Position numbers and translations under genes: made by a program
Notes under the pieces: generated by a model
What the model was told of the DNA's origin: nothing
Database searches by the model: none
The model's input: the letters and a program-made list of their open reading frames with translations, nothing else
Source: a virus
Reading direction: 5' to 3' (one strand)
DNA: 23,954 bases
IMG/VR virus record: IMGVR_UViG_3300009418_001801
Location: 1-23,954 of that record
Part shown: positions 15,714 through 23,225 of the stretch, one piece after another
How the letters are laid out: every line of letters begins with the position of its first letter
Position numbering within the stretch: position 1 is the first letter of the stretch

Positions 15714-18008
15714 CTAGCTGCTAGGTATTCTAGTAGCTTTGTCTATGTTTAATGAGTAGCTAACAAGCTCTTCATCTGTACTATTATTAAATAAATCTTG
15801 CATAGATTTATATTCTTCTTCTCCTAATCCAAAGTTATTATCCTCTGTATAATCAGCTGCAAATTTCTTTCTTAGTATGCCGAAGTATTGTTCTTTGCTT
15901 AGGTTTAATCCATCTTGGTTAATTAAATTACTATAGTTACTATTAAGTTTTGTTGTAAAGTTAGCACGGTTAACTGCTATTTTATCTTGTGCTTCTATGT
16001 CAGCAGCAATTCCAAATCCCATTTTACCAATTGTTCTTCTGCCTCCGGTTACAAAACCTCCGGCTTCTTTACTATATTGAATACCACTTAAGTGATGTTG
16101 ATTCATAGGACCTACTGGTACAAATGACATACCACCACTCTTAATCTCTTTATTAACCTTAGCAATCTGGTTAGATGCTTCGCCTAATCCTAGTCTACTT
16201 TCAAGTGCATCTATCTCTTCACTAAGTCCACGGCTATTAACCTCTTGGTACCTAGCCATATCATTAAGAGCTTCACCAGCTTCCGCAGTTACTACATTGT
16301 TATCCATTAAATTTTGTATATAGTCAGCTTTGTCTGCATATCTATGCATGTCATTTATATCAGACATAACGCTGTCAAAAGTAAATCCACCATACTCAAT
16401 ACCAAACTCTCCTTTAATACTAGTTGAATCCCCTAAGAAATTCTTATTTTTATTTAAGTCATCTAACCTAGTATTTAAACCTATAGCTCCCGCATTGCCT
16501 GTACTTATATCATTTACACTTTTTAATTTTGTTTTTTTACTGTATAATTCGCTTGCTAATTCTTTGTCAGCTTTATACATGTTTAACATTTGATTCTTAT
16601 AACCTACACCAAACTCTTTAGTATAAGCTGTTGCTATTTGTTTCAATTGAGGAGCTACAGTCTGGTCATAGTAAGCTACCAAAGATGCTTTAAACTCTAA
16701 CTCTTCTTCTTTAGCATTTTCATATACTCCAGTTTCTTTATTTAAAGTTCCAAACTGCATTCTGCCAGGATTTTCTATAATTCCATTCTCTACTAAGAAT
16801 TCTACTTTCTTATTATAACTAGCTGATTTATCCCAACCTTCTATAGTAGTATCTGTATCTGCATGATTATCTATCATGTCATTAGCTACTGCATACTTCA
16901 TTAGAGTTCCGTATGTACCATTACCTCTACCAGCATCTACTCCACTAAGGGAACCTTCTTTACCAGTAGTAGCAGCTAGTTTTAAACCCTCAAACTTTGC
17001 ATACCCTGTACCAGTAAAAGCTAAACCACTATCCTCCATAGACTTGATTGCTCCAGCTTTAAACTTCTCAGTTGTTCTACCTAGTGCAGAAGTATCACTG
17101 AATCTAGTTGTAGAGTTTATAGGAGTAGTCATTCCTTTTAAGCTAAAACTCTTATTAGCTATATCAGAATAAGATACACCACTAGATGTACCTTTCTTTT
17201 CATACACTTCTTCATGTTTAACAGTTGCAGTCTTAGGTTTTCTCTTAGCCATCTCTTTTGCCAAAGAACTCTTCTGGGGATTAGACCTCATTAATTGTTG
17301 AAACTTATCTTGGTCTAAACTTCTAATCTGTATGTTGTTTAGAGTCTTTTGTAATGCTTTATTTGTTTGTTTACCATCTAGCCCTTCACTAAAAGCACGT
17401 ACATATTTTTCTATGGTATCAGTATCATCCCCGTATATTTCTGTTAAGTTATTTCTAACTTGCCTAAGTACCATTTGTTTCTTTTTCTCAGGGTCACTCA
17501 CAAATTCATCTGCATTAGAGTAACTAGTAACATTTACTTTTTTTGTACTTCCATCCGCTAATGTTATTTCCATTTCTCTGGTTACTTCATTAAGAGCTTG
17601 TCCTGAACTATCAATAATAGCTACTTGTCCAGCTCCCTTAAGCTCACCATGGCTCATCATTTGATGATTGCTGTGCTGTCCTATTAGTTCATTTTGTTCA
17701 GCAGATATGTTATTACCTGTAGCCGCTGTTCCCATATCAAAAACTTCACCAGTCTCTTTATCAGTAACCGTAAAGTTTCTTTCTTCCATCTGGTAGTCTC
17801 CACCTTTAGTTACAGCTTCTTTAGCAGCACCATGGTCCGTACCTCCGCCACCAATTCCAAGCCTGCTGAGGATACCCCCACCACCACTTGAAAATTTAGT
17901 AGCTTGAGACATATCAGGAGCTTCACCACCCGGTACTATCTGATTCTGATTTTGCATAGCTTGTTGGGCTACTCTTGCTGCTATACTGCTTCTTCCATAC
18001 TCTGCCAT
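15714..18008 (-). CDS. Internal virion protein, T7 gp15-like by position and length
   Basis: At 764 aa, this lies second in the three-gene ejection set and is close in length to T7 gp15 (about 750 aa). The N-terminus carries SQATKFS (34-40), identical to a heptapeptide in the giant protein downstream, then a Gly-rich segment (41-57). The remainder is hydrophilic, mixed helix and loop, with no signal peptide or membrane segment. A central region (about 350-470) has Gly/Asn-rich turns and helices that might be enzymatic, but I find no catalytic signature. GGGGAG, overlapping the end of the preceding gene, lies 8 nt before the ATG. Assignment rests on order and size rather than sequence similarity. 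Confidence 0.75.
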   Translation of the reverse strand: MAEYGRSSIAARVAQQAMQNQNQIVPGGEAPDMSQATKFSSGGGGILSRLGIGGGGTDHGAAKEAVTKGGDYQMEERNFTVTDKETGEVFDMGTAATGNNISAEQNELIGQHSNHQMMSHGELKGAGQVAIIDSSGQALNEVTREMEITLADGSTKKVNVTSYSNADEFVSDPEKKKQMVLRQVRNNLTEIYGDDTDTIEKYVRAFSEGLDGKQTNKALQKTLNNIQIRSLDQDKFQQLMRSNPQKSSLAKEMAKRKPKTATVKHEEVYEKKGTSSGVSYSDIANKSFSLKGMTTPINSTTRFSDTSALGRTTEKFKAGAIKSMEDSGLAFTGTGYAKFEGLKLAATTGKEGSLSGVDAGRGNGTYGTLMKYAVANDMIDNHADTDTTIEGWDKSASYNKKVEFLVENGIIENPGRMQFGTLNKETGVYENAKEEELEFKASLVAYYDQTVAPQLKQIATAYTKEFGVGYKNQMLNMYKADKELASELYSKKTKLKSVNDISTGNAGAIGLNTRLDDLNKNKNFLGDSTSIKGEFGIEYGGFTFDSVMSDINDMHRYADKADYIQNLMDNNVVTAEAGEALNDMARYQEVNSRGLSEEIDALESRLGLGEASNQIAKVNKEIKSGGMSFVPVGPMNQHHLSGIQYSKEAGGFVTGGRRTIGKMGFGIAADIEAQDKIAVNRANFTTKLNSNYSNLINQDGLNLSKEQYFGILRKKFAADYTEDNNFGLGEEEYKSMQDLFNNSTDEELVSYSLNIDKATRIPSS

Positions 18009-18011
18009 AAT

Positions 18012-19289
18012 TTAATCTCCCCATGGATTTACGTATTTACCTTCTGCATTAGTACTAGGTCCTGAAATACCAAAGTTACTACTCTTAGACCTTTGATTAG
18101 ATAGTGCAGGTCCTCCAGTTGCTAGGGATACCATAATCTCATAAAACATCCTCATTGAATTTATTTGTTCTGTATTTTCTCTGTCTATTTCTTGTGCAAT
18201 GATTCCAGAATAAACCTGGTTCTGTGCCAGGAACTGATTAGTTAACTCAGTATACATTCCTAACTTTGCATTAATTAAATTAACTTGAGCTTCCATGTCA
18301 ATAGCTTGACGCTGTGCGTCCATAGCTTGTTGAGCCTCGGCTGTACCTATTACTCTATCCAATGTTTGGAAAGCTAGTTGTTGCTGTTGTTGAGCTTGAG
18401 TTAGTGCGTTAGTGTAAAACCCTGCTACTTGTGCAGTAACATCTGCCATTACTTTTGTAGTGACATCTCCCGCTGCAGCTAACATAGCTCCACCTGATAC
18501 ACCACTGGCTGCGAACTTACCATAGGTAACATCCAGCTGGTCTTTCAGTACACTCTCAGCATTAGCTGTTAAAGCCGCAATATTCTGCTGTAAGGACTGT
18601 TCAATGTTTGCTGCTGTACCTCCAGTGAATATATCTTCTACAACTTTCTTCATAGGTTCTGGCATCTTGGTATATACGTCAGTTAAGTATGAGTCTATTT
18701 CTGGTAACTCAGGAAGTTGAGGTACTTGTCCATTGTTTACCGCCTGGTCTATTAATTGGGCTTGTTGTCTAGCCTGACCCATAGGGTCAGCTGCCATATC
18801 TCTACCTGCTCGTATAACACTTGCAGCGGATTCTGGTAGTAATCCTTTGTCTAGTCTTTCAAAGGTTCCTTTATATCTCATCTCTTCTATACTAGGTAAT
18901 AATGTTTTTGTAACATCATCTGTCTCCGCTTGAGTCAGTGGACTATAAGACCCCACCATACCCTTACCTTGTACATCAGTGTACGGACCAATCTGTCCTT
19001 TGAATCCTTCTGTCATACCGTGCCCTGCTAATGCCCCAAAGCCTTGTTGCCTAGCACTTGGTACAAAGTTACCCATTGCTCTGGATACTGAACTGCCTGG
19101 GTCTGTTGTCCCAGTTACAGGTGCAGGAGCTCCTGGTCCTCCAGCTTCTCTACTCTTATCACTTACATACCCACCAGTCATACTTGACCCTGGCAGTAAT
19201 GATTCAAGTAGAATATTACTTGCAAATCTTTGTGTTGATGATTGTCCGCTCTGCCCAACTGAGCTAGACTTTCCTTTACTAAAACTCAT
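18012..19289 (-). CDS. Internal virion protein, T7 gp14 position
   Basis: This 425-aa protein is Ala/Gln-rich. After a low-complexity N-terminus (Ser/Gly/Pro to about 80), residues about 225-360 are long helices with a polyglutamine run near 296-304 and coiled-coil character. AASGVSGGAML (about 257-268) resembles the small-residue helix seen in gp14-type ejection proteins. It immediately precedes the 764- and 2483-aa proteins and follows the GNAT-like gene, as in T7 gp13-14-15-16. The start overlaps the GNAT-like stop (ATGA) with GGAGG just upstream. A role as the outer part of the ejection channel is inference from order and composition. Confidence 0.72.
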   Translation of the reverse strand: MSFSKGKSSSVGQSGQSSTQRFASNILLESLLPGSSMTGGYVSDKSREAGGPGAPAPVTGTTDPGSSVSRAMGNFVPSARQQGFGALAGHGMTEGFKGQIGPYTDVQGKGMVGSYSPLTQAETDDVTKTLLPSIEEMRYKGTFERLDKGLLPESAASVIRAGRDMAADPMGQARQQAQLIDQAVNNGQVPQLPELPEIDSYLTDVYTKMPEPMKKVVEDIFTGGTAANIEQSLQQNIAALTANAESVLKDQLDVTYGKFAASGVSGGAMLAAAGDVTTKVMADVTAQVAGFYTNALTQAQQQQQLAFQTLDRVIGTAEAQQAMDAQRQAIDMEAQVNLINAKLGMYTELTNQFLAQNQVYSGIIAQEIDRENTEQINSMRMFYEIMVSLATGGPALSNQRSKSSNFGISGPSTNAEGKYVNPWGD

Positions 19290-19654
19290 TTTTCCTCCAA
19301 GATGTCTACTAAATTGTTTACATCTGTTTCATATATTTTTTGTTTTACTTTTAACTTTAAATTTCTTTCTAACCACTTTGCTACTCGTAAATCAGCAATG
19401 ATTTCTACAAAGTTAAAACCTTCTTCTTTTATCCAGTTCGCTAAATATCTACAGGATTCTCTTAGTTGATTCCTATATTCTTTTTTAATCCACATTATGT
19501 GAATAGAGAGTGTATCAAAGGAAGTTGTATATACAATAATTCCTATAGGTATACCGTTCACCCATATATTTTGGGTACTTGCATTACGTGCAAATTGGTC
19601 AAATTCAAACGGAGGTCCTACCTCTTTCTTATACTCTTCTATCCAGTCTGACAA
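19286..19654 (-). CDS. GNAT-fold protein, T7 gp13-like, probably without acetyltransferase activity
   Basis: This 122-aa protein follows the GNAT strand-helix order: NIWVNGIPIGIIVY (29-42), then LSIHIMWIKKEYRNQ (49-63), a helix to about 77, then VEIIADLRVAKWLERN (83-98). T7 gp13 (DUF2833), a virion assembly protein, has been linked to this fold and lies just before gp14, as here. The acetyl-CoA loop normally reads Q/R-x-x-G-x-G/A; here R61-N-Q-L-R-E-S lacks both glycines, so catalysis is doubtful. The start codon is TTG at 19654, chosen because AAGGAG (19662-19667) lies 7 nt upstream and no ATG is nearby. The first 16 nt overlap the Cys-rich gene. Confidence 0.7.
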   Translation of the reverse strand: MSDWIEEYKKEVGPPFEFDQFARNASTQNIWVNGIPIGIIVYTTSFDTLSIHIMWIKKEYRNQLRESCRYLANWIKEEGFNFVEIIADLRVAKWLERNLKLKVKQKIYETDVNNLVDILEEK

Positions 19655-19812
19655 TTACAGTCTCCTTCACACTTACATTTAACAAGTTCTTGTAACAAAG
19701 CTATTTGCCCTGCTAAGAAACTTACATTTGCTTTTAACTGTTCAAACTCTTTGAGTTTGATTTCTAGTGTTTCTTTGTTTTGTTCCTGACTTTTACATTC
19801 ACATTTACTCAT
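19639..19812 (-). CDS. Small Cys-rich protein, possible metal-binding (57 aa)
   Basis: This short gene has a Cys cluster at each end joined by one long helix. It reads MSKCECKSQE at the N-terminus and KCKCEGDCNC at residues 45-54, giving six cysteines (4, 6, 46, 48, 52, 54). The middle (10-44) is amphipathic and Leu/Glu/Lys-rich, a coiled-coil candidate. The ATG at 19812 overlaps the upstream TGA stop (ATGA), GGAG lies 8 nt upstream, and its TAG overlaps the GNAT-like gene. These features, and its filling of an otherwise empty 155-nt gap, support a real gene. The cysteines could bind zinc or form disulfides; function is unknown. Its place between the fibre and ejection genes suggests a role in virion assembly. 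Confidence 0.75.
   Translation of the reverse strand: MSKCECKSQEQNKETLEIKLKEFEQLKANVSFLAGQIALLQELVKCKCEGDCNCQTG
19662..19667 (-). promoter_or_regulatory. Ribosome binding site fixing the TTG start of the GNAT-like gene
   Basis: AAGGAG on the - strand sits 7 nt upstream of TTG at 19654. It lies inside the coding sequence of the Cys-rich gene. It is the only strong site near the start of that frame and decides the TTG assignment. Confidence 0.7.
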
Positions 19813-21107
19813 GCTCTTAACTCCACTGCGGTAGCCGTGCCAGATGTAGTAATTGTCTTAGCGTGTGTAACGGCTGAACCTGTTAAATATTTTTCTACTT
19901 GTGCTGTACACACATACACTGTGTCAGCTGGTGATGCTAACGAACCGTTAGCACTACCGTCTACTACAGACATGCTAGCTCCTGTATCAAATGGAGCAGC
20001 ATAGGTTGCTCCAGATATAGATATATTAGTATGTCTGATATATTGTGTACCTATAATAGTACCACTGATACTACCTCGTCTAATTCTTAATACCACATTA
20101 AACTGATGCATGTCCGGTTTGTAACTATTATTATTATCTGCTAAAAATGTTGGATTAAAAAATACAAGTACATCTCTTCCTACATTCTCTACCGTAATGG
20201 TAGCTATGGCTGTCTCACCTACTGTAGCACTAGTTTGGTCTGTAGCATTTAAAGTTAATGAAGTAGCACTCCATGTAGCTGATGAATGGGTACAAACTTG
20301 TCCTTCTACAATGTTGCCAGTAGTTATAATACTACCATTTACAGTTAAAGCAGAGTTGTTCCAAGTTATGTTACTTCCACTTGATGGACCAAATCTAAAC
20401 TGACCATCGTTAGCTATGTCTACTACATGTACACCACTAGAATTATATCCGTTAATACCATCTGTAGTTAGATTAACTCTAGCTCCACTAGCTGCTGTTT
20501 GAATAGTACCACCAGTCAATGTACCTGCGGTACATGAACCTAAGTCAGCATTTACAGATGACAGATTGCTTACGTTTATCTCAGCAGCAGTAACACTGTT
20601 AGCTGCCATTTGGTCTACTGTAATTGTATCTGCTGCAATCTGTGTAGCAGTTATTGTATTAGCTGTTACTATTCCACCGTCTATATATGTAGTAGCACCC
20701 GTTTGGAATTTTATGTTTCCACTAGCATCTACTACTCGTAATCCATAATCATTAGCTGTCCCCGATAATTTACCTAGGATAACTCTTGTTACTGGGGTAC
20801 CCTGACTATCAGTTATAGTTATTTGATTGTTGACTCCATCTAGTTTTATTTTGCTTTCAGCTCCTACAAATAAACTTTGAGTAAACTGTGTATTGTTTGT
20901 TATCTTGTCTGCATCCAATGATATAACTTGGTCAGAGCTAATTAAAAATCCTGCTTGTACTGCTGATATAAAATCTAATAATGCAATGTATTGAGACTTA
21001 AGAAAGGTAGGTAACTTTATAGTTACATAATCTATAGGCTGTCCTTCCACGTATGTAGGAGGATTAGGTAAGCTTACTTCATCAAATGAATAACCATTAA
21101 CTGCCAT
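19809..21107 (-). CDS. Tail fibre or host-recognition structural protein
   Basis: This 432-aa protein is beta-rich with few charged residues. Residues about 145-185 contain runs such as TANTITATQIAADTITVDQM. Repeated I-T/A-x2-I-A motifs of this kind are common in tail fibres and in the C-terminal region of J-like host specificity proteins. The N-terminal part (1-60) has PPTYVEGQP and a helix that may bind the tail. The C-terminal third is a beta domain (about 270-432) rich in Thr, Ser and Val, a likely receptor-binding or tip domain. In T7 the fibre gene follows gp16; here it lies before the gp13-like gene. The ATG overlaps the TAA of the hidden 84-aa gene (TAATG). Adhesion function is inferred; no enzymatic domain is visible. 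Confidence 0.7.
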   Translation of the reverse strand: MAVNGYSFDEVSLPNPPTYVEGQPIDYVTIKLPTFLKSQYIALLDFISAVQAGFLISSDQVISLDADKITNNTQFTQSLFVGAESKIKLDGVNNQITITDSQGTPVTRVILGKLSGTANDYGLRVVDASGNIKFQTGATTYIDGGIVTANTITATQIAADTITVDQMAANSVTAAEINVSNLSSVNADLGSCTAGTLTGGTIQTAASGARVNLTTDGINGYNSSGVHVVDIANDGQFRFGPSSGSNITWNNSALTVNGSIITTGNIVEGQVCTHSSATWSATSLTLNATDQTSATVGETAIATITVENVGRDVLVFFNPTFLADNNNSYKPDMHQFNVVLRIRRGSISGTIIGTQYIRHTNISISGATYAAPFDTGASMSVVDGSANGSLASPADTVYVCTAQVEKYLTGSAVTHAKTITTSGTATAVELRA

Positions 21108-21361
21108 TATTTCTTTTTCCTCTTATTAAACAAAGATTCTGAGTAATAATATTTACCTTTTTTTACAATCTTACGTAGAAGATTAGCTGATGCTTTAGTT
21201 TCTTTATGCATAGTTTTATGTTTTTGTCCTTTTAGTATACGCCCATCTGGTGCCACGGAAGGAAGATGCCCATCTTTACCTCTCTTTATTCCATGCTTTT
21301 TAGCATGAGCATAGTCATAACCAGAACCTTCAGGGTTAAACTTTCTTGTTTTCTTTGCTAT
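21107..21361 (-). CDS. Small basic protein with an apparent ATA start codon (84 aa)
   Basis: An uninterrupted frame fills the whole gap between its neighbours but has no ATG, GTG or TTG in its first part. Upstream, the frame is closed by a TAG only six codons before ATA at 21361. That ATA overlaps the previous stop as ATAG, exactly where an ATGA overlap would be, and AAGGAAGG (21370-21377) lies 8 nt upstream. The product begins (M)AKKTRKFNPEGSGYDYAHA, then HLPSVAPDGRILKGQKH (32-48), and ends KRKKK. The FNPEGSGYDY and ILKG.KH pattern matches, from memory, small structural-region proteins of other marine phages. Its stop overlaps the fibre gene start. Alternatives are a G-to-A sequencing error in an ATG, or a recent start-codon mutation. 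Function unknown. Confidence 0.72.
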   Translation of the reverse strand: MAKKTRKFNPEGSGYDYAHAKKHGIKRGKDGHLPSVAPDGRILKGQKHKTMHKETKASANLLRKIVKKGKYYYSESLFNKRKKK

Positions 21362-21783
21362 TTTACTTTCCTTCCTTTTCTACCCGTATAGGCTATTTCT
21401 TTTTGTGTATTTGCAAAAGAGTTTTTACCTTTTTTTAACTTTGGAGTTTTAAATTGTTTATTAACTTTTGCACCAAACTTTTTACGTGCCTTAGCATCCG
21501 CCTCTGCTTTCTTTTCTAACTTACTAGGTATTTTTTTCCCATCACGTAAAGCTTTTACTATAGTATCTTGTTCTTTCTTTGTCATACTTTTAGATAGTAG
21601 AGGGTGATGTTTTGTCTCTTTTTTATTACTACGAGATAATTCTGTAGACACCTTTTTTTTTCCTTTTTTATCTGTAGAACTCAAAGGACCATGAAATCCA
21701 TAGTCTTTGTTTTCTTTACTCTTATATCTCTTCTCTTTTATTGTTAACCTTTTATGTTTACGAGTTAATGCTTTTTTTATCAT
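21358..21783 (-). CDS. Lys-rich basic protein of the virion region
   Basis: This 141-aa protein is very basic, with Lys the commonest residue, and has no cysteine. It contains DYGFHGPL (27-34), a run of Lys around KKGKKKVSTELS, then MTKKEQDTIVKALRDGKKIP (67-86), which looks like a short helix-turn region. I recall similar small proteins next to tail genes in marine podoviruses but cannot assign a function. It might bind DNA or the acidic surface of other virion proteins; this is inference from charge. The ATG overlaps the upstream stop (ATGA) with AGGAG 4 nt before it, and the stop overlaps the ATA of the next gene. Confidence 0.75.
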   Translation of the reverse strand: MIKKALTRKHKRLTIKEKRYKSKENKDYGFHGPLSSTDKKGKKKVSTELSRSNKKETKHHPLLSKSMTKKEQDTIVKALRDGKKIPSKLEKKAEADAKARKKFGAKVNKQFKTPKLKKGKNSFANTQKEIAYTGRKGRKVK

Positions 21784-23225
21784 GAATCTCCTGCTGTCTC
21801 CATATCTAATATAAACTCTGATACACTTGTAAAGTTTGTAGCTTTAATTGTTGTGTACCTACCAAATTCATTAAAATCTGCTTTAGGTGCTTTACCGTCT
21901 ACGTCTGTAATAGTTTCATTTACATATGTAGGACTATCTGTACCCAGGTCTGCAGTTCCACAACTTATTGTAGTACTAGCAGGAGTTGCATCAGTTTGAA
22001 TCCTACTAATCTGTACATAGTCTTTTGCTCCCTCTGCTGTAGCTCCCAGTACTTGACCACCTATCATCCCATGAAAAGCTTTGGTAGATATAGTACTGGT
22101 TATAGCTGAACTTATATCAGTTCCTGATGTATCCCTTTGATGTACTCTACCACTTGCTACCCCATAATAAACTTCTGGTATAGCAACTGTTCTGTATCTA
22201 TAAAATCCTGAATAAGCTGATAGAGTAGATGAACTCCAGCAATTCTGCTGGTAGTTCCATATTAAAACTGCGTCAGGTATTTCTGAACTACCCGTAGGGT
22301 AGTGTATATTTACTTCTCTATTCTTAAGGTCTGTCCAAAGATATACATTATCTTTCCATGTATAATTTAAGTTATCAAATAACTCATTAACTACTGTCTT
22401 ATCCGCTAAAGGTTCTACTGCCGCTCCGTTGAATAGATAGATACCATCATTACTTACAAACACATGTCCATTAGGTATATCTGTTACAGCCTTAGGTCCT
22501 ATAATACCTATCTGTTGTCTAGCTTTAGGCACAAAGAATAAAGGACTACCTTGGTCTTGTAATGTTACAATACTGTCACTCTTATATATAGCTATAAAGT
22601 TATGTCCTAGTCTTCTAGCACTAACTATTGGGGCTCCTGAATAATCCAAGTCCAAATAATTAGTATTAGATATTCTGTCATAATCTGCTATGTCAGTCCA
22701 CGCTACTCTAAAAGGAACTGCTCCATCCGTTCCATCTGTTATATTAAAAAATAATAACCTAGAGTTGAAAGCTATTACTATCTTAGCCAAAGTCAAGTTC
22801 CTGCCACTACTACTTGTATCCCAGGATACTGCACTAAAGTTACCAGTACTGGATTTAGCTGGTGTATTTTTATTATCTACTCTATATATCTCATTGTTTA
22901 TTTCTGCAAAGAATACTTTGTCACTAGTTGCTCTAGTAACTCCTTCTGTTATTAAACTTGTATACGCACTACCATTCCAACTATATATCCTGGCTTCAGT
23001 AGCCATAAGTCTACGTACAGCTCCGTCAAATCTAATCTGGTCTGTTACTTCTATTACATCAGATGTTTCCGTTGTAGCTGCAAGTTGAGCATAGCCTTCA
23101 CGCTTAGTCCACTTACCACTTCTGTATACTACATCAGATGCCACAGATAATTGATTATCTGCTATTAAATGAGGAGGATTTACAGTATTTAATCCGCCTG
23201 ATAAATCTTTTATAAACCGTCTCAT
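21780..23225 (-). CDS. Tail tubular/nozzle protein, T7 gp12 or P22 gp10-like beta-propeller
   Basis: This 481-aa protein probably forms part of the short tail between the head connector and the tail tip. The N-terminus, RRFIKDLSGGLNTVNPP, followed by L..NQLS.ASDV....GKW.KREGY (24-45), is typical of podoviral tail proteins of this class. The body shows repeated strands with Trp/Tyr/Asp turns (for example YSWNGSAY, LIWNYQQNCW, GIYLFNGA), as in a beta-propeller. It precedes the gp13-16-like set, matching the T7 gp12 position, though T7 gp12 is longer (about 790 aa). GAGGGAAG lies upstream, and the start overlaps the 142-aa gene's stop (ATGA). Confidence 0.75.
   Translation of the reverse strand: MRRFIKDLSGGLNTVNPPHLIADNQLSVASDVVYRSGKWTKREGYAQLAATTETSDVIEVTDQIRFDGAVRRLMATEARIYSWNGSAYTSLITEGVTRATSDKVFFAEINNEIYRVDNKNTPAKSSTGNFSAVSWDTSSSGRNLTLAKIVIAFNSRLLFFNITDGTDGAVPFRVAWTDIADYDRISNTNYLDLDYSGAPIVSARRLGHNFIAIYKSDSIVTLQDQGSPLFFVPKARQQIGIIGPKAVTDIPNGHVFVSNDGIYLFNGAAVEPLADKTVVNELFDNLNYTWKDNVYLWTDLKNREVNIHYPTGSSEIPDAVLIWNYQQNCWSSSTLSAYSGFYRYRTVAIPEVYYGVASGRVHQRDTSGTDISSAITSTISTKAFHGMIGGQVLGATAEGAKDYVQISRIQTDATPASTTISCGTADLGTDSPTYVNETITDVDGKAPKADFNEFGRYTTIKATNFTSVSEFILDMETAGDS

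Noticed and set aside
15713-15725. A 13-bp palindrome (CCTAGC-T-GCTAGG) at the junction of the 764- and 2483-aa genes.
   Set aside because: Arms touch with a one-base centre, so it cannot form a good hairpin; there is no T-run. It contains the stop codon and is probably chance.
18979-19401. A 140-codon + strand frame opposite the 425-aa and GNAT-like genes.
   Set aside because: It spans two real genes on the other strand, is rich in Pro/Leu/Cys as antisense frames often are, and has no convincing start site.
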